Below, one piece after another: positions 25,559-37,338 of a DNA stretch of 64,000 bases; position 1 is the first letter of the stretch, and the number at the start of each line of letters is the position of its first letter. Source of the DNA: Microbacterium hibisci. GTDB taxonomy: Bacteria > Actinomycetota > Actinomycetes > Actinomycetales > Microbacteriaceae. The notes beneath the pieces were generated by a model that was given only the letters and a program-made list of their open reading frames with translations, did no database searches and was not told the DNA's origin. The stretch lies in assembly GCF_015278255.1 (NCBI RefSeq), contig NZ_JADIJC010000006.1, forward strand, positions 229,307 to 293,306, in the 5' to 3' direction. The position numbers were made by a program, and so were the translations under genes.

Positions 25559-26383
25559 TCACCGCGCCCGATGGAGCCCCTGCGCGACCGCCCGCATGAT
25601 CAGGTCCTGCACCTCGTGCCAGCGTTGCGTGATCTGGCCGTTGCCGACCCGGATCACGTGGTAGCCCAGAAGGGTGAGCTCGGCGTCGTGTCGGATGTCC
25701 TCCTCGCGCTGCGGGCCGACGTGCGTGCCGCCGTCCACCTGCAAGACGAGGCGGTCGCCGATGAGGAAATCCACGCGGTGGCGGGCGATCCAGATCTGCT
25801 GCCGGATCGGCAGCCGCAACCAGCGCAACCGCGGGATGACGGGCGATTCGAGCCCGGAATCCGACCAGACGCTCGCTTCGGCACAGAGCCTCCTGGCCGC
25901 AGGTGGCAGCTTCAGTCTCTCTAAGGCCTCCTTCCTCACCGCTTCGCGCCGCAGCGCCGATTCCCAGATCGCAAGGGCGGCGTCATGCGACTGGCACTGT
26001 GCGACGAGCACGAGGACGTTCTCGATCGGGTCCACAAGGGAATCCGGATGCCGCGGCACGGCGGGCGTCGCCCAGTGCAGGTGTGCCCGTTCGATGCGCC
26101 GCCTGCCGTTCGTGGCCAGCGCAAGATGCGGGACCGATTCGGCGACCTGCCACAACCCGAGCCGCCGGGCCTGCGTGATGCAGGTCAGGACCGCGCTCGC
26201 AGCGGCCGCCGCGCGCAACTCCGGGTCGGTTCCCGGCAGCGAGATCCAATTGCGTCCGACCCGCTCGAACACCCCCTCTGACACCAGCCGGGACCGAGCG
26301 TGCTCTCTGATGCCGAACGACTCCAGCGTGCGCGTGCGCGCGATGCCGCCCAAGGAGCGCAGGACCGCGGCTGCACCGTTCAC
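25559..26383 (-). CDS. DUF559 endonuclease-like protein with N-terminal winged-helix domain
   Basis: About 274 residues if started at GTG 26383; no clear ribosome site supports any start. The N-terminal part (VLRSLGGIARTRTLESFGI) looks like the helical domain seen in AbiEi-type antitoxin and related proteins. The C-terminal ~100 residues are a DUF559/Vsr-like nuclease fold with RHRVDFLIGDRLVLQVDGG and ELTLLGYHVIRVGNGQI. Such proteins are common in actinobacteria and often multi-copy; their role (repair, defence or mobile DNA) is not settled. It lies between two family B hairpins. Confidence 0.75.
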   Translation of the reverse strand: MNGAAAVLRSLGGIARTRTLESFGIREHARSRLVSEGVFERVGRNWISLPGTDPELRAAAAASAVLTCITQARRLGLWQVAESVPHLALATNGRRRIERAHLHWATPAVPRHPDSLVDPIENVLVLVAQCQSHDAALAIWESALRREAVRKEALERLKLPPAARRLCAEASVWSDSGLESPVIPRLRWLRLPIRQQIWIARHRVDFLIGDRLVLQVDGGTHVGPQREEDIRHDAELTLLGYHVIRVGNGQITQRWHEVQDLIMRAVAQGLHRAR

Positions 26384-26500
26384 GATGCGAGTCTGCGGGT
26401 CGACGGGTCGCAGACTCGCGGCGTCCGCCGCATCTGTGGATCCTGCTCGTGATCCCCGGGCTGTGGAGGAGACGGCGAGGGCTTCCCAAGGGGTGAAACG

Positions 26501-26573
26501 CGGAGATCCGGCGGGAATCGGCCGATTGCGCGGCATCCTCCCGATCCCCGCCCGATCTCCGATTCTCGCCGAC
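26501..26573. repeat. Intergenic hairpin element, family B, copy 2
   Basis: The left part matches copy 1 (CGGAGATCCGGCGgGAATCGGCC-like) and the right part ends GATTCTCGCCGACC. It lies just upstream of the DUF559 gene, so this gene is bracketed by two copies. Confidence 0.6.
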
Positions 26574-26673
26574 CACCCGGCACCCGGCGCCCGCCGGACG
26601 CGCGGCGCCCGCGCGCGGAGCGCCCGCCGCGACCGGCGCGGGGGGTCGCGGGTCGCGGCGGGCAGTGGGAGGA

Positions 26674-26708
26674 GGTGGCGGATGCCGGGGGGCGAGGCAT
26701 CCGCCACC
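26674..26708. terminator. Hairpin terminator, 13-bp perfect stem
   Basis: Arm 26674-26686 (GGTGGCGGATGCC) pairs perfectly with 26696-26708 around a 9-base loop, 10 bases beyond the stop of the minus-strand nitronate monooxygenase-like gene. Confidence 0.75.
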
Positions 26709-26717
26709 GGAAACGCG

Positions 26718-29928
<3,211 letters not shown>

Positions 29929-30000
29929 AGGTGTTCTCTTCTCGGAATCGGTGGAGACGGATACTTCGACTCGTGCCTCGCTCGGCACGAGTGCGGGGTC

Positions 30001-31203
<1,203 letters not shown>

Positions 31204-31214
31204 GTGGCCTCTCC

Positions 31215-32366
31215 TCACAGTCCGAGGCTGCGACCGACGATCTCTTTCATGATCTCGGTCGTGCCGCCGTAGATGGTCGTGATGCGCGCGTCCTCGTAGT
31301 CGCGCGCGATGCGGTACTCGCGCATGTAGCCGTAGCCGCCGTGCAGCTGCAGGCAGCGGTTCACGATCTGCACGTACTGCTCGGTGGTCCAGAACTTGGC
31401 GGCCGCGGCGTCCTCGGCCGACAGTTCGCCGGCCGAGTGGATCCCGATGCACCGGTCGATGTAGGCGCGGCTGACATCGGTGGCGGTCACCATGTCGGCC
31501 AGCTCGAACCGGGTGTTCTGGAACGACCCGATCGGCTTCCCGAACGCCTTGCGGTCCTTCACGTACGTGAGCGTGCGCTCGAGGACGCCCTCGCTCGCGG
31601 CGACGGCCGCCGCGGCGATCGAGAGGCGCTCCTGCGGAAGGTTGCGCATGAGCCCGAAGAAGCCGTCGCCCTCCGCGCCGAGCAGGTTGGCCGCCGGCAC
31701 CCGCACGTCTTGGAAGACCAGCTCGCTGGTGTCCTGCGCGTGCAGGCCGATCTTCTCCAGGTTGCGGCCCCGCGAGAAGCCCGGGGCGTCGGTCTCGACC
31801 ACGAGCAGGCTGAGGCCTCGATGGGGGTCTTCGCTCGTGCGCACGGCGGTGACGACGAGGTCGGCGTTCTGCCCGTTGGAGATGAAGATCTTGGTGCCGT
31901 TGACGATGTAGTCGTCGCCGTCGCGCACGGCCGACGAGCGGATGCCCGAGAGGTCGCTGCCGGTGCCCGGCTCGGTCATGGCGATCGCCACGATGAGCTC
32001 GCCGGCCGCGATGCCCGGGAGCCACCGCTGCTTCTGCTCGTCGTTCGTCAGGTCGGTGAAGTACGGGATGACGATGTCGTTCGACAGCGCGATGCAGGCC
32101 ATGCCGTCCGACACCGGGTTGCGCGCGAGCTCCTCGCCCATGATCGCGTGGAAGCGGAAGTCGTCCGCGCCGCCGCCCCCGTACTCCTCCGGGATCGCGA
32201 AGCCGAGGATGCCGGCCTCCGCGGCCTTCGTGAAGAGCCAGCGGTCGACCTTGCCCTCCGCACTCCAGCGGTCGGCGTTCGGCCGCGCGTGCTGCTCCAC
32301 GAACGCCTGCACGACCTCGCGGAACTGCTCGTGGTCTTCGTCGTAGATGTCTCTCTTCAGCGCCAT
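31215..32366 (-). CDS. Acyl-CoA dehydrogenase (long-chain type)
   Basis: A 383-residue FAD enzyme introducing the alpha-beta double bond. FAD/substrate blocks are [17 protein letters not shown] and [18 protein letters not shown]. The C-terminal motif [17 protein letters not shown] has Gly where medium-chain enzymes have the catalytic Glu, as in LCAD and isovaleryl-CoA dehydrogenases, so the base is probably the Glu of [10 protein letters not shown]. The start ATG 32366 lies near a strikingly AT-rich patch (32409-32429) in the divergent region, a likely promoter. First gene of the ACAD-thiolase-fadB-flavoprotein operon. Confidence 0.93.
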   Translation of the reverse strand: MALKRDIYDEDHEQFREVVQAFVEQHARPNADRWSAEGKVDRWLFTKAAEAGILGFAIPEEYGGGGADDFRFHAIMGEELARNPVSDGMACIALSNDIVIPYFTDLTNDEQKQRWLPGIAAGELIVAIAMTEPGTGSDLSGIRSSAVRDGDDYIVNGTKIFISNGQNADLVVTAVRTSEDPHRGLSLLVVETDAPGFSRGRNLEKIGLHAQDTSELVFQDVRVPAANLLGAEGDGFFGLMRNLPQERLSIAAAAVAASEGVLERTLTYVKDRKAFGKPIGSFQNTRFELADMVTATDVSRAYIDRCIGIHSAGELSAEDAAAAKFWTTEQYVQIVNRCLQLHGGYGYMREYRIARDYEDARITTIYGGTTEIMKEIVGRSLGL

Positions 32367-32556
32367 CGCCGATACCTCCGGGTCGGATGCGGCGTCCTCG
32401 CCGCAAAGCATGTTTTTATTATGCATTAGAAACTGGATGCCGCAACCCGGCCCATCCCGCCGGATCGAGCCTTGTGCGGGCCGGCTTTCTTACGCACGAT
32501 TAAACGCGGGGGCTGCCGCCGCACGGCGCCGCCGCCCTGGGAGAGTGAGGACGAAG

Positions 32557-33318
32557 ATGACCACACCGCTGCACGGACGCACGGCGATCGTGACGGGCGC
32601 GAGCCGGGGGATCGGCCTCGCCATCGCCGCGCGACTGGCCGCCGAGGGGGCGCGGGTGTGCCTCACGGCGCGTCACGCCGACGAGCTCGACGAGGCGGTG
32701 GCCTCATTGCCGGAGGGGTCCGCGATCGGTGTGGCCGGCGCCGCCGACGATGCCGAGCACCGCAATGCCGTGCTCGACCGCGTCGTGTCGGAGTTCGGCG
32801 GCCTCGACATCCTCGTCAACAATGCGGGCATCAACCCGGTGTACGGCCCGGTCGCCGAGCTCGACCTCGGCGCCGCCCGCAAGATCCTCGAGGTGAACGT
32901 CGTGTCCACCCTGGCGTGGACCCAGGAGGCGCTGCGCCGAGGGCTGGGCGAGGGCGGCCACGGCGGCAGCGTCGTCAACCTGTCGTCGGTGACGGGTGCG
33001 ATCCCCTCACCCGGCATCGGGTGGTACGGCGTCACCAAGGCCGCCGTCGCCCACCTCACCACGACGCTCGCGGTCGAGCTCGCCCCGCGGGTGCGGGTGA
33101 ACGCCGTCGCACCGGCCGTGGTCAAGACGCGCTTCGCGCGGGCGCTGTACGAGGGGCGCGAGGAGGAGGTCGCGGGCGGTTATCCGATGGGGCGCCTCGG
33201 GGTTCCCGACGACGTCGCCGGGGCGGTCGCCTTCCTCGTCGGGGACGATGCATCGTGGATCACCGGCCAGGTGCTCACCCTGGACGGCGGACTGCTCGGG
33301 GCGGGGGGCGCGGCATGA
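32557..33318 (+). CDS. Short-chain dehydrogenase/reductase
   Basis: A 253-residue classical SDR. It shows the cofactor motif TAIVTGASRGIGLA, NNAGIN, the catalytic Ser in VVNLSSVTG, the YxxxK site WYGVTKAAVAHL and the tail ITGQVLTLDGG. ATG 32557 follows GAGTGAGGACG. Its stop overlaps the next start (ATGA), so SDR, acyl-CoA dehydrogenase and kinase are coupled. In this setting it may interconvert keto and hydroxy acyl-CoA, or act as the LvaD-like step (inference). Confidence 0.9.
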   Translation: MTTPLHGRTAIVTGASRGIGLAIAARLAAEGARVCLTARHADELDEAVASLPEGSAIGVAGAADDAEHRNAVLDRVVSEFGGLDILVNNAGINPVYGPVAELDLGAARKILEVNVVSTLAWTQEALRRGLGEGGHGGSVVNLSSVTGAIPSPGIGWYGVTKAAVAHLTTTLAVELAPRVRVNAVAPAVVKTRFARALYEGREEEVAGGYPMGRLGVPDDVAGAVAFLVGDDASWITGQVLTLDGGLLGAGGAA

Positions 33319-34559
33319 GCGCGGCATCCGTCTCCGAAGACCCCGGAGCCCGGGGCATCCCCGACGTCCGCGAGCTCCGCGACCGCACGCGCGCGTTCAT
33401 CCGCGAGGTGGTGCTGCCGGCAGAGCCCGCCCCCGGCGCCCCGCTCACCGATGAGGTGCGCGACGAGCTGCGAGCGCAGGCCCGCGATGCCGGGCTGTTC
33501 GCTCCGCATGCGCCGGTGGCGTACGGCGGCCTCGGCCTGCCGCTCGACGCGTGGTCGCCGGTGTTCCAGGAGGCCGGCTACTCGCCGATCGGCCCCGCGG
33601 TGCTGAACATCATGGCTCCCGACGAGGGCAACATGCACCTGCTCCACGTGGTCGGCACGCCCGCGCAGCGCGAGCGCTACCTGGCGCCGCTCGTGCGCGG
33701 CGACGTGCGGTCGAGCTTCGCGATGACCGAGCCGCACCCAGGGGCCGGCTCCGATCCCCGGGCGCTGTCGACGACCGCCGAGCGGGTGGACGGTGGCTGG
33801 CGCCTCACCGGTCGCAAGCGGTTCATCAGCGGCGCGAACGGCGCCGCCTTCGCGATCGTGATGGCCCGCACGCCCGCCGCCGACGACGCGCCCGAGGGCG
33901 CGACGATGCTCCTCGTGCCGCTCGACGCGGCCGGTGTGACGATCGGTCCCGACGTGCAGACGATCGAGGGCGCGATCGCGGGCGGGCATCCTTACGTGAA
34001 CTTCGACGGATGCTTCGTCCCCGACGACGACGTGCTCGGAGAAGCCGGCCTGGGGTTCCGGTACGCCCAGGTGCGGCTCGGCCCGGCCCGGCTGACCCAC
34101 TGCATGCGGTGGCTGGGGCTCGCGCGGCGCGCGCACGACACCGCTCTGGACCGCGCGAACGCGCGCGAGCTCTTCGGCGCGCGCCTGCGCGATCTCGGTG
34201 TCGCGCAGGCGCTGCTGGCCGACAGCGTCATCGACCTCGAGACGTCCGACGCCATCATCGACAAGACCGCCCGCGTGCTCGTCGCAGACCCGCGTGCGGG
34301 CGAGGCGCTGTCGTCGGTGGCCAAGGTGCACTGCTCCGAGGCGGTCTTCCGCGTGATCGACCGCGCGGTGCAGCTGTGTGGAGGCGACGGCGTCACCGAC
34401 GCGCTGCCGCTCATCCAGTACCTCAATGAGGTGCGCCCGTTCCGGATCTACGACGGGTCGAGCGAGACCCATCGCTGGGCGATCGCGCGGCGCGCGGCAT
34501 CCACCCGCTCCCGCGAGGTCGAGGCGGGCGCCGCTCGGCTCGACGAGGTAGCCCCGTGA
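33315..34559 (+). CDS. Acyl-CoA dehydrogenase, ACAD10/11-like
   Basis: A 414-residue acyl-CoA dehydrogenase relative. It carries SSFAMTEPHPGAGSDPRALS and a C-terminus RIYDGSSETHRWAIARR; the YDG-hydrophilic-HR ending is typical of the ACAD10/ACAD11 clade rather than of classical short-chain enzymes. It overlaps the SDR stop and the kinase start (GTGA at 34556-34559). In ACAD11 and bacterial LvaA/LvaC the dehydrogenase-fold unit removes phosphate from a 4-phosphoacyl-CoA. That role is inferred from neighbourhood and motif. Confidence 0.9.
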   Translation: MSAASVSEDPGARGIPDVRELRDRTRAFIREVVLPAEPAPGAPLTDEVRDELRAQARDAGLFAPHAPVAYGGLGLPLDAWSPVFQEAGYSPIGPAVLNIMAPDEGNMHLLHVVGTPAQRERYLAPLVRGDVRSSFAMTEPHPGAGSDPRALSTTAERVDGGWRLTGRKRFISGANGAAFAIVMARTPAADDAPEGATMLLVPLDAAGVTIGPDVQTIEGAIAGGHPYVNFDGCFVPDDDVLGEAGLGFRYAQVRLGPARLTHCMRWLGLARRAHDTALDRANARELFGARLRDLGVAQALLADSVIDLETSDAIIDKTARVLVADPRAGEALSSVAKVHCSEAVFRVIDRAVQLCGGDGVTDALPLIQYLNEVRPFRIYDGSSETHRWAIARRAASTRSREVEAGAARLDEVAP

Positions 34560-35644
34560 TCACGGCACCGGATGGCACCGAGGTCGTCGCGACCTGGGCC
34601 GATGCCGCGGATCTCGACCGCCCGCCGCTCCTCGTCGTCGACGCCGTCGAGGAGTACCTGCGGCACGCCGGGTTCGGTCAGGGGGCCCTCGCGTGGGAGC
34701 GTATCGGCGAGGGGCATTCGAACGTCACCTACGCCATCGGGTACGGCGGGCACGACCTCGTGCTGCGGCGCGGTCCCCGTCCACCCCACCCGCCGTCGAC
34801 CCACGACATGAGTCGCGAGGCGCGCGTGCAGCGCGTGCTCGCGGCGGCGGGCGTGCCGGTGCCGCCGATCGTCGCCGAGTGCGACGATCCCGCGGTGCTC
34901 GGCGTGCCGTTCTACGTCATGGCGCGCATCGACGGAGATGTCGTGACGGATGCCGTGCCCCCGGCCCTCGACGACCCCACCGGTCGGCGCGGCATCGCCT
35001 TCGCCGCCGTCGACGCCCTCGCCGCACTTCACGCGGTGCCGGTCGACACGGGCGAGGTCGCGACCCTCGGTCGCCCGGACGGCTACCTGTCACGGCAGGT
35101 CGGACGCTTCGCCGCGCTGTGGGAGGTGAACTCGCGGCGCACGTTCCCCGCTGTCGACGAGCTCGCCGCGTGGCTCGCCGAGCGGATGCCCGCCACCCAG
35201 CGGGCATCGGTCGTTCACGGCGACTTCCGCATCGGCAACCTGATGTACGCGCCGGGCGCCCCGGCGCGCGTCGCCGCGATCCTCGATTGGGAGATGGCGA
35301 CGCTCGGCGATCCGCTCGCCGACCTGGGTTACTTCACCGCGACCTACGCGCGCCCGGGTGTGCGGCCGACGCCGCTCGAACTGACGACCGTCACGCGACT
35401 CGACGGGTTTCCCGAGACGTCGGAGCTGGTCGACCGCTATGCGGCGCGGCATCCGCTCGATCTCTCGTCGCTGCCCTGGTACGAAGCGCTGGCGTTCTTC
35501 AAGGCGGCCGTGTTCTGCGAGGCGTTGTACACCCGATGGCTCGACGGGCAGCGGCCCGGCGACACCTTCGGCCCGACGCTCGAGGAGGGCGTGCCCCGGC
35601 TGCTCGAGGCCGCGCAGGAGAGGGCGGCGGCGCTGCGGGCCTGA
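34556..35644 (+). CDS. Aminoglycoside-phosphotransferase-fold kinase, ACAD10/11 kinase-like (LvaA-like)
   Basis: A 362-residue APH-fold kinase. The kinase core has VVHGDFRIGNLMYA (catalytic Asp and Asn) and LDWEMATLGDPLADLGYF (metal Asp). The ATP-site Lys is replaced in part by the LVLRRGP segment, as in ACAD10/11 kinases. Start is GTG 34556, overlapping the ACAD stop. In eukaryotic ACAD10/11 this domain is fused to the dehydrogenase, and in Pseudomonas LvaA it phosphorylates 4-hydroxyvaleryl-CoA. Drug resistance is an unlikely role given the linkage. Confidence 0.88.
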   Translation: MITAPDGTEVVATWADAADLDRPPLLVVDAVEEYLRHAGFGQGALAWERIGEGHSNVTYAIGYGGHDLVLRRGPRPPHPPSTHDMSREARVQRVLAAAGVPVPPIVAECDDPAVLGVPFYVMARIDGDVVTDAVPPALDDPTGRRGIAFAAVDALAALHAVPVDTGEVATLGRPDGYLSRQVGRFAALWEVNSRRTFPAVDELAAWLAERMPATQRASVVHGDFRIGNLMYAPGAPARVAAILDWEMATLGDPLADLGYFTATYARPGVRPTPLELTTVTRLDGFPETSELVDRYAARHPLDLSSLPWYEALAFFKAAVFCEALYTRWLDGQRPGDTFGPTLEEGVPRLLEAAQERAAALRA

Positions 35645-35662
35645 CCCGCCGCGCGGGAGAGG

Positions 35663-35691
35663 GACGGATGCCGGGGGCCGCGGCATCCGTC
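35663..35691. terminator. Small hairpin with GACGGATGCC stem
   Basis: 35663-35672 pairs with 35682-35691 around 9 bases, between the kinase and the next thiolase. Weak in length (10 bp); it may be an attenuator rather than a full stop, since the thiolase has its own AGGAGG ribosome site downstream. Confidence 0.55.
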
Positions 35692-35723
35692 ACCGCCGTA
35701 GGCTTTTGAGCAGGAGGTCTCCC

Positions 35724-36902
35724 ATGCCCCAGGCCGTCATCGTCGATGTGGTCCGCACTCCGTCCGGGCGCGGCAAGCACGGAGGAGCGCTGAGCGCGGT
35801 GCACCCGGTCGACCTCGCCGCGGGGGTGCTCACGGCGCTGCTGGGACGCAGCGGACTCGAGTCGCGGCAGATCGACGACGTGCTCATGGGGTGCGTCAGC
35901 CAGGTCGGCGACCAGTCTCTCAACATCGCGCGCCAGTCGGTGCTCGCCGCGGGCTTCGACGAGTCGGTCCCCGCCGTCACGATCGACCGGCAGTGCGGGT
36001 CGAGCCAGCAGGCCGCGCACTTCGCCGCGCAGGGCGTGATCGCCGGCGCGTACGACATCGTGATCGCGGCCGGAGTCGAGTCGATGAGCCGCGTGCCGCT
36101 GGGATCGGCCGCCCACGGCGGCGCGGTGTCGCAGGGGGTTTCGCGCCGCTACCCCGAGGGCCTCGTGAACCAGGGCGTGTCTGCCGAGCTCATCGCCCAG
36201 CGCTGGGGGTTCACCCGCGAAGAACTCGACGAGTACTCGGCCGAGTCGCACCGGCGGGCGACGGATGCCTGGGCCCGCGGCGCGTTCGACGCGCAGGTCG
36301 TGCCGGTCCTGGCCGGCGGCCCCGAGGCGGTCGCGTTCGACGAGACGGTGCGGGGCGGCACGACGGCGGAGTCCCTCGCGGGGCTGAAGCCGGCGTTCCG
36401 CACCGACGAGCTCGCCGCCCGCTTTCCCGACCTGGATTGGCGCATCACGGCGGGGAACTCGTCGCCGCTCACGGACGCGGCATCCGCTGCGCTCATCATG
36501 AGCGAGGAGAAGGCGGTCGAGCTGGGGCTGACGCCGCGGGCGCGGTTCCACTCGTTCTCCGTGGTCGGCGACGACCCGATGCTCATGCTGACCGGACCCA
36601 TCCCCGCGACCCGTCGGATCCTGGACCGCAGCGGCCTGTCGATCGACGACCTCGACGTGTACGAGGTGAACGAGGCGTTCGCGTCGGTGCCGCTCGCATG
36701 GCAGCGCGAGCTCGGTGCCGACCCGGCGAAGCTCAATCCGTGGGGCGGCGCGATCGCGCTCGGCCACGCCGTCGGCGCGTCGGGCACGCGCCTGCTCGGC
36801 ACGCTCGTGTCGGCGCTCGAGGCGACCGGCGGCCGCTTCGGCCTGCAGACGATGTGCGAGGGCGGCGGCATGGCCAACGCCACGATCATCGAGCGGCTCT
36901 GA
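35724..36902 (+). CDS. Acetyl-CoA C-acyltransferase (second thiolase)
   Basis: A 392-residue thiolase paralogue. The nucleophile Cys is in TIDRQCGSSQQAAHFAAQG, with NEAFASVPLAW, the His of [15 protein letters not shown] and the second Cys in MCEGGGMANA. The CEGGG ending resembles the SCP2-independent FadA5/FadA6 group acting on branched or ring-derived 3-ketoacyl-CoA. It starts at ATG 35724 behind AGGAGG and completes the SDR-ACAD-kinase set as the C-C cleavage step. Confidence 0.94.
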   Translation: MPQAVIVDVVRTPSGRGKHGGALSAVHPVDLAAGVLTALLGRSGLESRQIDDVLMGCVSQVGDQSLNIARQSVLAAGFDESVPAVTIDRQCGSSQQAAHFAAQGVIAGAYDIVIAAGVESMSRVPLGSAAHGGAVSQGVSRRYPEGLVNQGVSAELIAQRWGFTREELDEYSAESHRRATDAWARGAFDAQVVPVLAGGPEAVAFDETVRGGTTAESLAGLKPAFRTDELAARFPDLDWRITAGNSSPLTDAASAALIMSEEKAVELGLTPRARFHSFSVVGDDPMLMLTGPIPATRRILDRSGLSIDDLDVYEVNEAFASVPLAWQRELGADPAKLNPWGGAIALGHAVGASGTRLLGTLVSALEATGGRFGLQTMCEGGGMANATIIERL

Positions 36903-37338
36903 CGCGGGCAGCGGCTGGCGCGAGTGGCGCCGGTCGGGCGCTTGATGTGGTTCGGTGGGCTGCCGGCTCGCGAATCCACGCCGGTTGGTGGGCCTCAACG
37001 TTGGTTCGTGAGCTTGACGTCGGCCGAGAGGCAGCTGTGAGACGGCTTAGCGCGTCTATACGCGCATCATAGGGAGCGGTTAGAGTCTTCCACGAAGACG
37101 CCGTCCGCAAAACGGGTCGGCGAAGCCGCATTCCTCGCCATCTTGGGGCTGGCAAGGCAGCGGCGCGTCGACGTCTTCAAGCCGTCCGGGTGGGGGAGTG
37201 CAGTGCATAAGGGCCCGGATCACAGCACTGAGATGTGCGGCTCGTCCCTGGACGATGGGGTACCAGGGACGAGCCGGGCTTTCGGCCGCAGGCGGCTGAA
37301 CCTGGCGGGCGTGACGGCTGGGGCCCGGGCGCGGGCGG
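36903..37338. other. 436-base gap with several hairpins, no gene
   Basis: Between the thiolase and hsdR (convergent). No protein-coding frame is convincing. Successive inverted repeats lie at 37050-37065 (GCGCGT/ACGCGC), 37085-37099 (GTCTTC/GAAGAC), 37099-37122 (CGCCG..CGGCG with an AAAA loop), 37201-37230 (CAGTGC/GCACTG) and the terminator at 37238-37276. Base composition from 37020 to 37130 is lower in GC than the flanks. It could hold a structured RNA or the junction of the restriction island. Confidence 0.35.
37238..37276. terminator. Hairpin terminator, 14-bp perfect stem
   Basis: Arm 37238-37251 (CGGCTCGTCCCTGG) pairs perfectly with 37263-37276 around 11 bases. On the minus strand it stands about 60 bases after the hsdR stop, and on the plus strand it ends any transcript leaving the thiolase operon. 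Confidence 0.75.

Larger units (their letters stand above)
26384..26717. other. 334-base gap with family B hairpin and GC-rich DNA
   Basis: No convincing gene. The gap holds a second family B element (26501-26573), a GC-only tract (about 26580-26660) rich in CGCGG/CCGCG words, and the terminator of the downstream oxidoreductase gene (26674-26708). The upstream continuation of the DUF559 frame runs through here but is biased as non-coding. Confidence 0.6.

Noticed and set aside
34556..35644. Aminoglycoside resistance kinase
   Set aside because: APH fold is shared, but the overlap with an ACAD10/11-like gene and the metabolic operon point to an acyl-CoA kinase.
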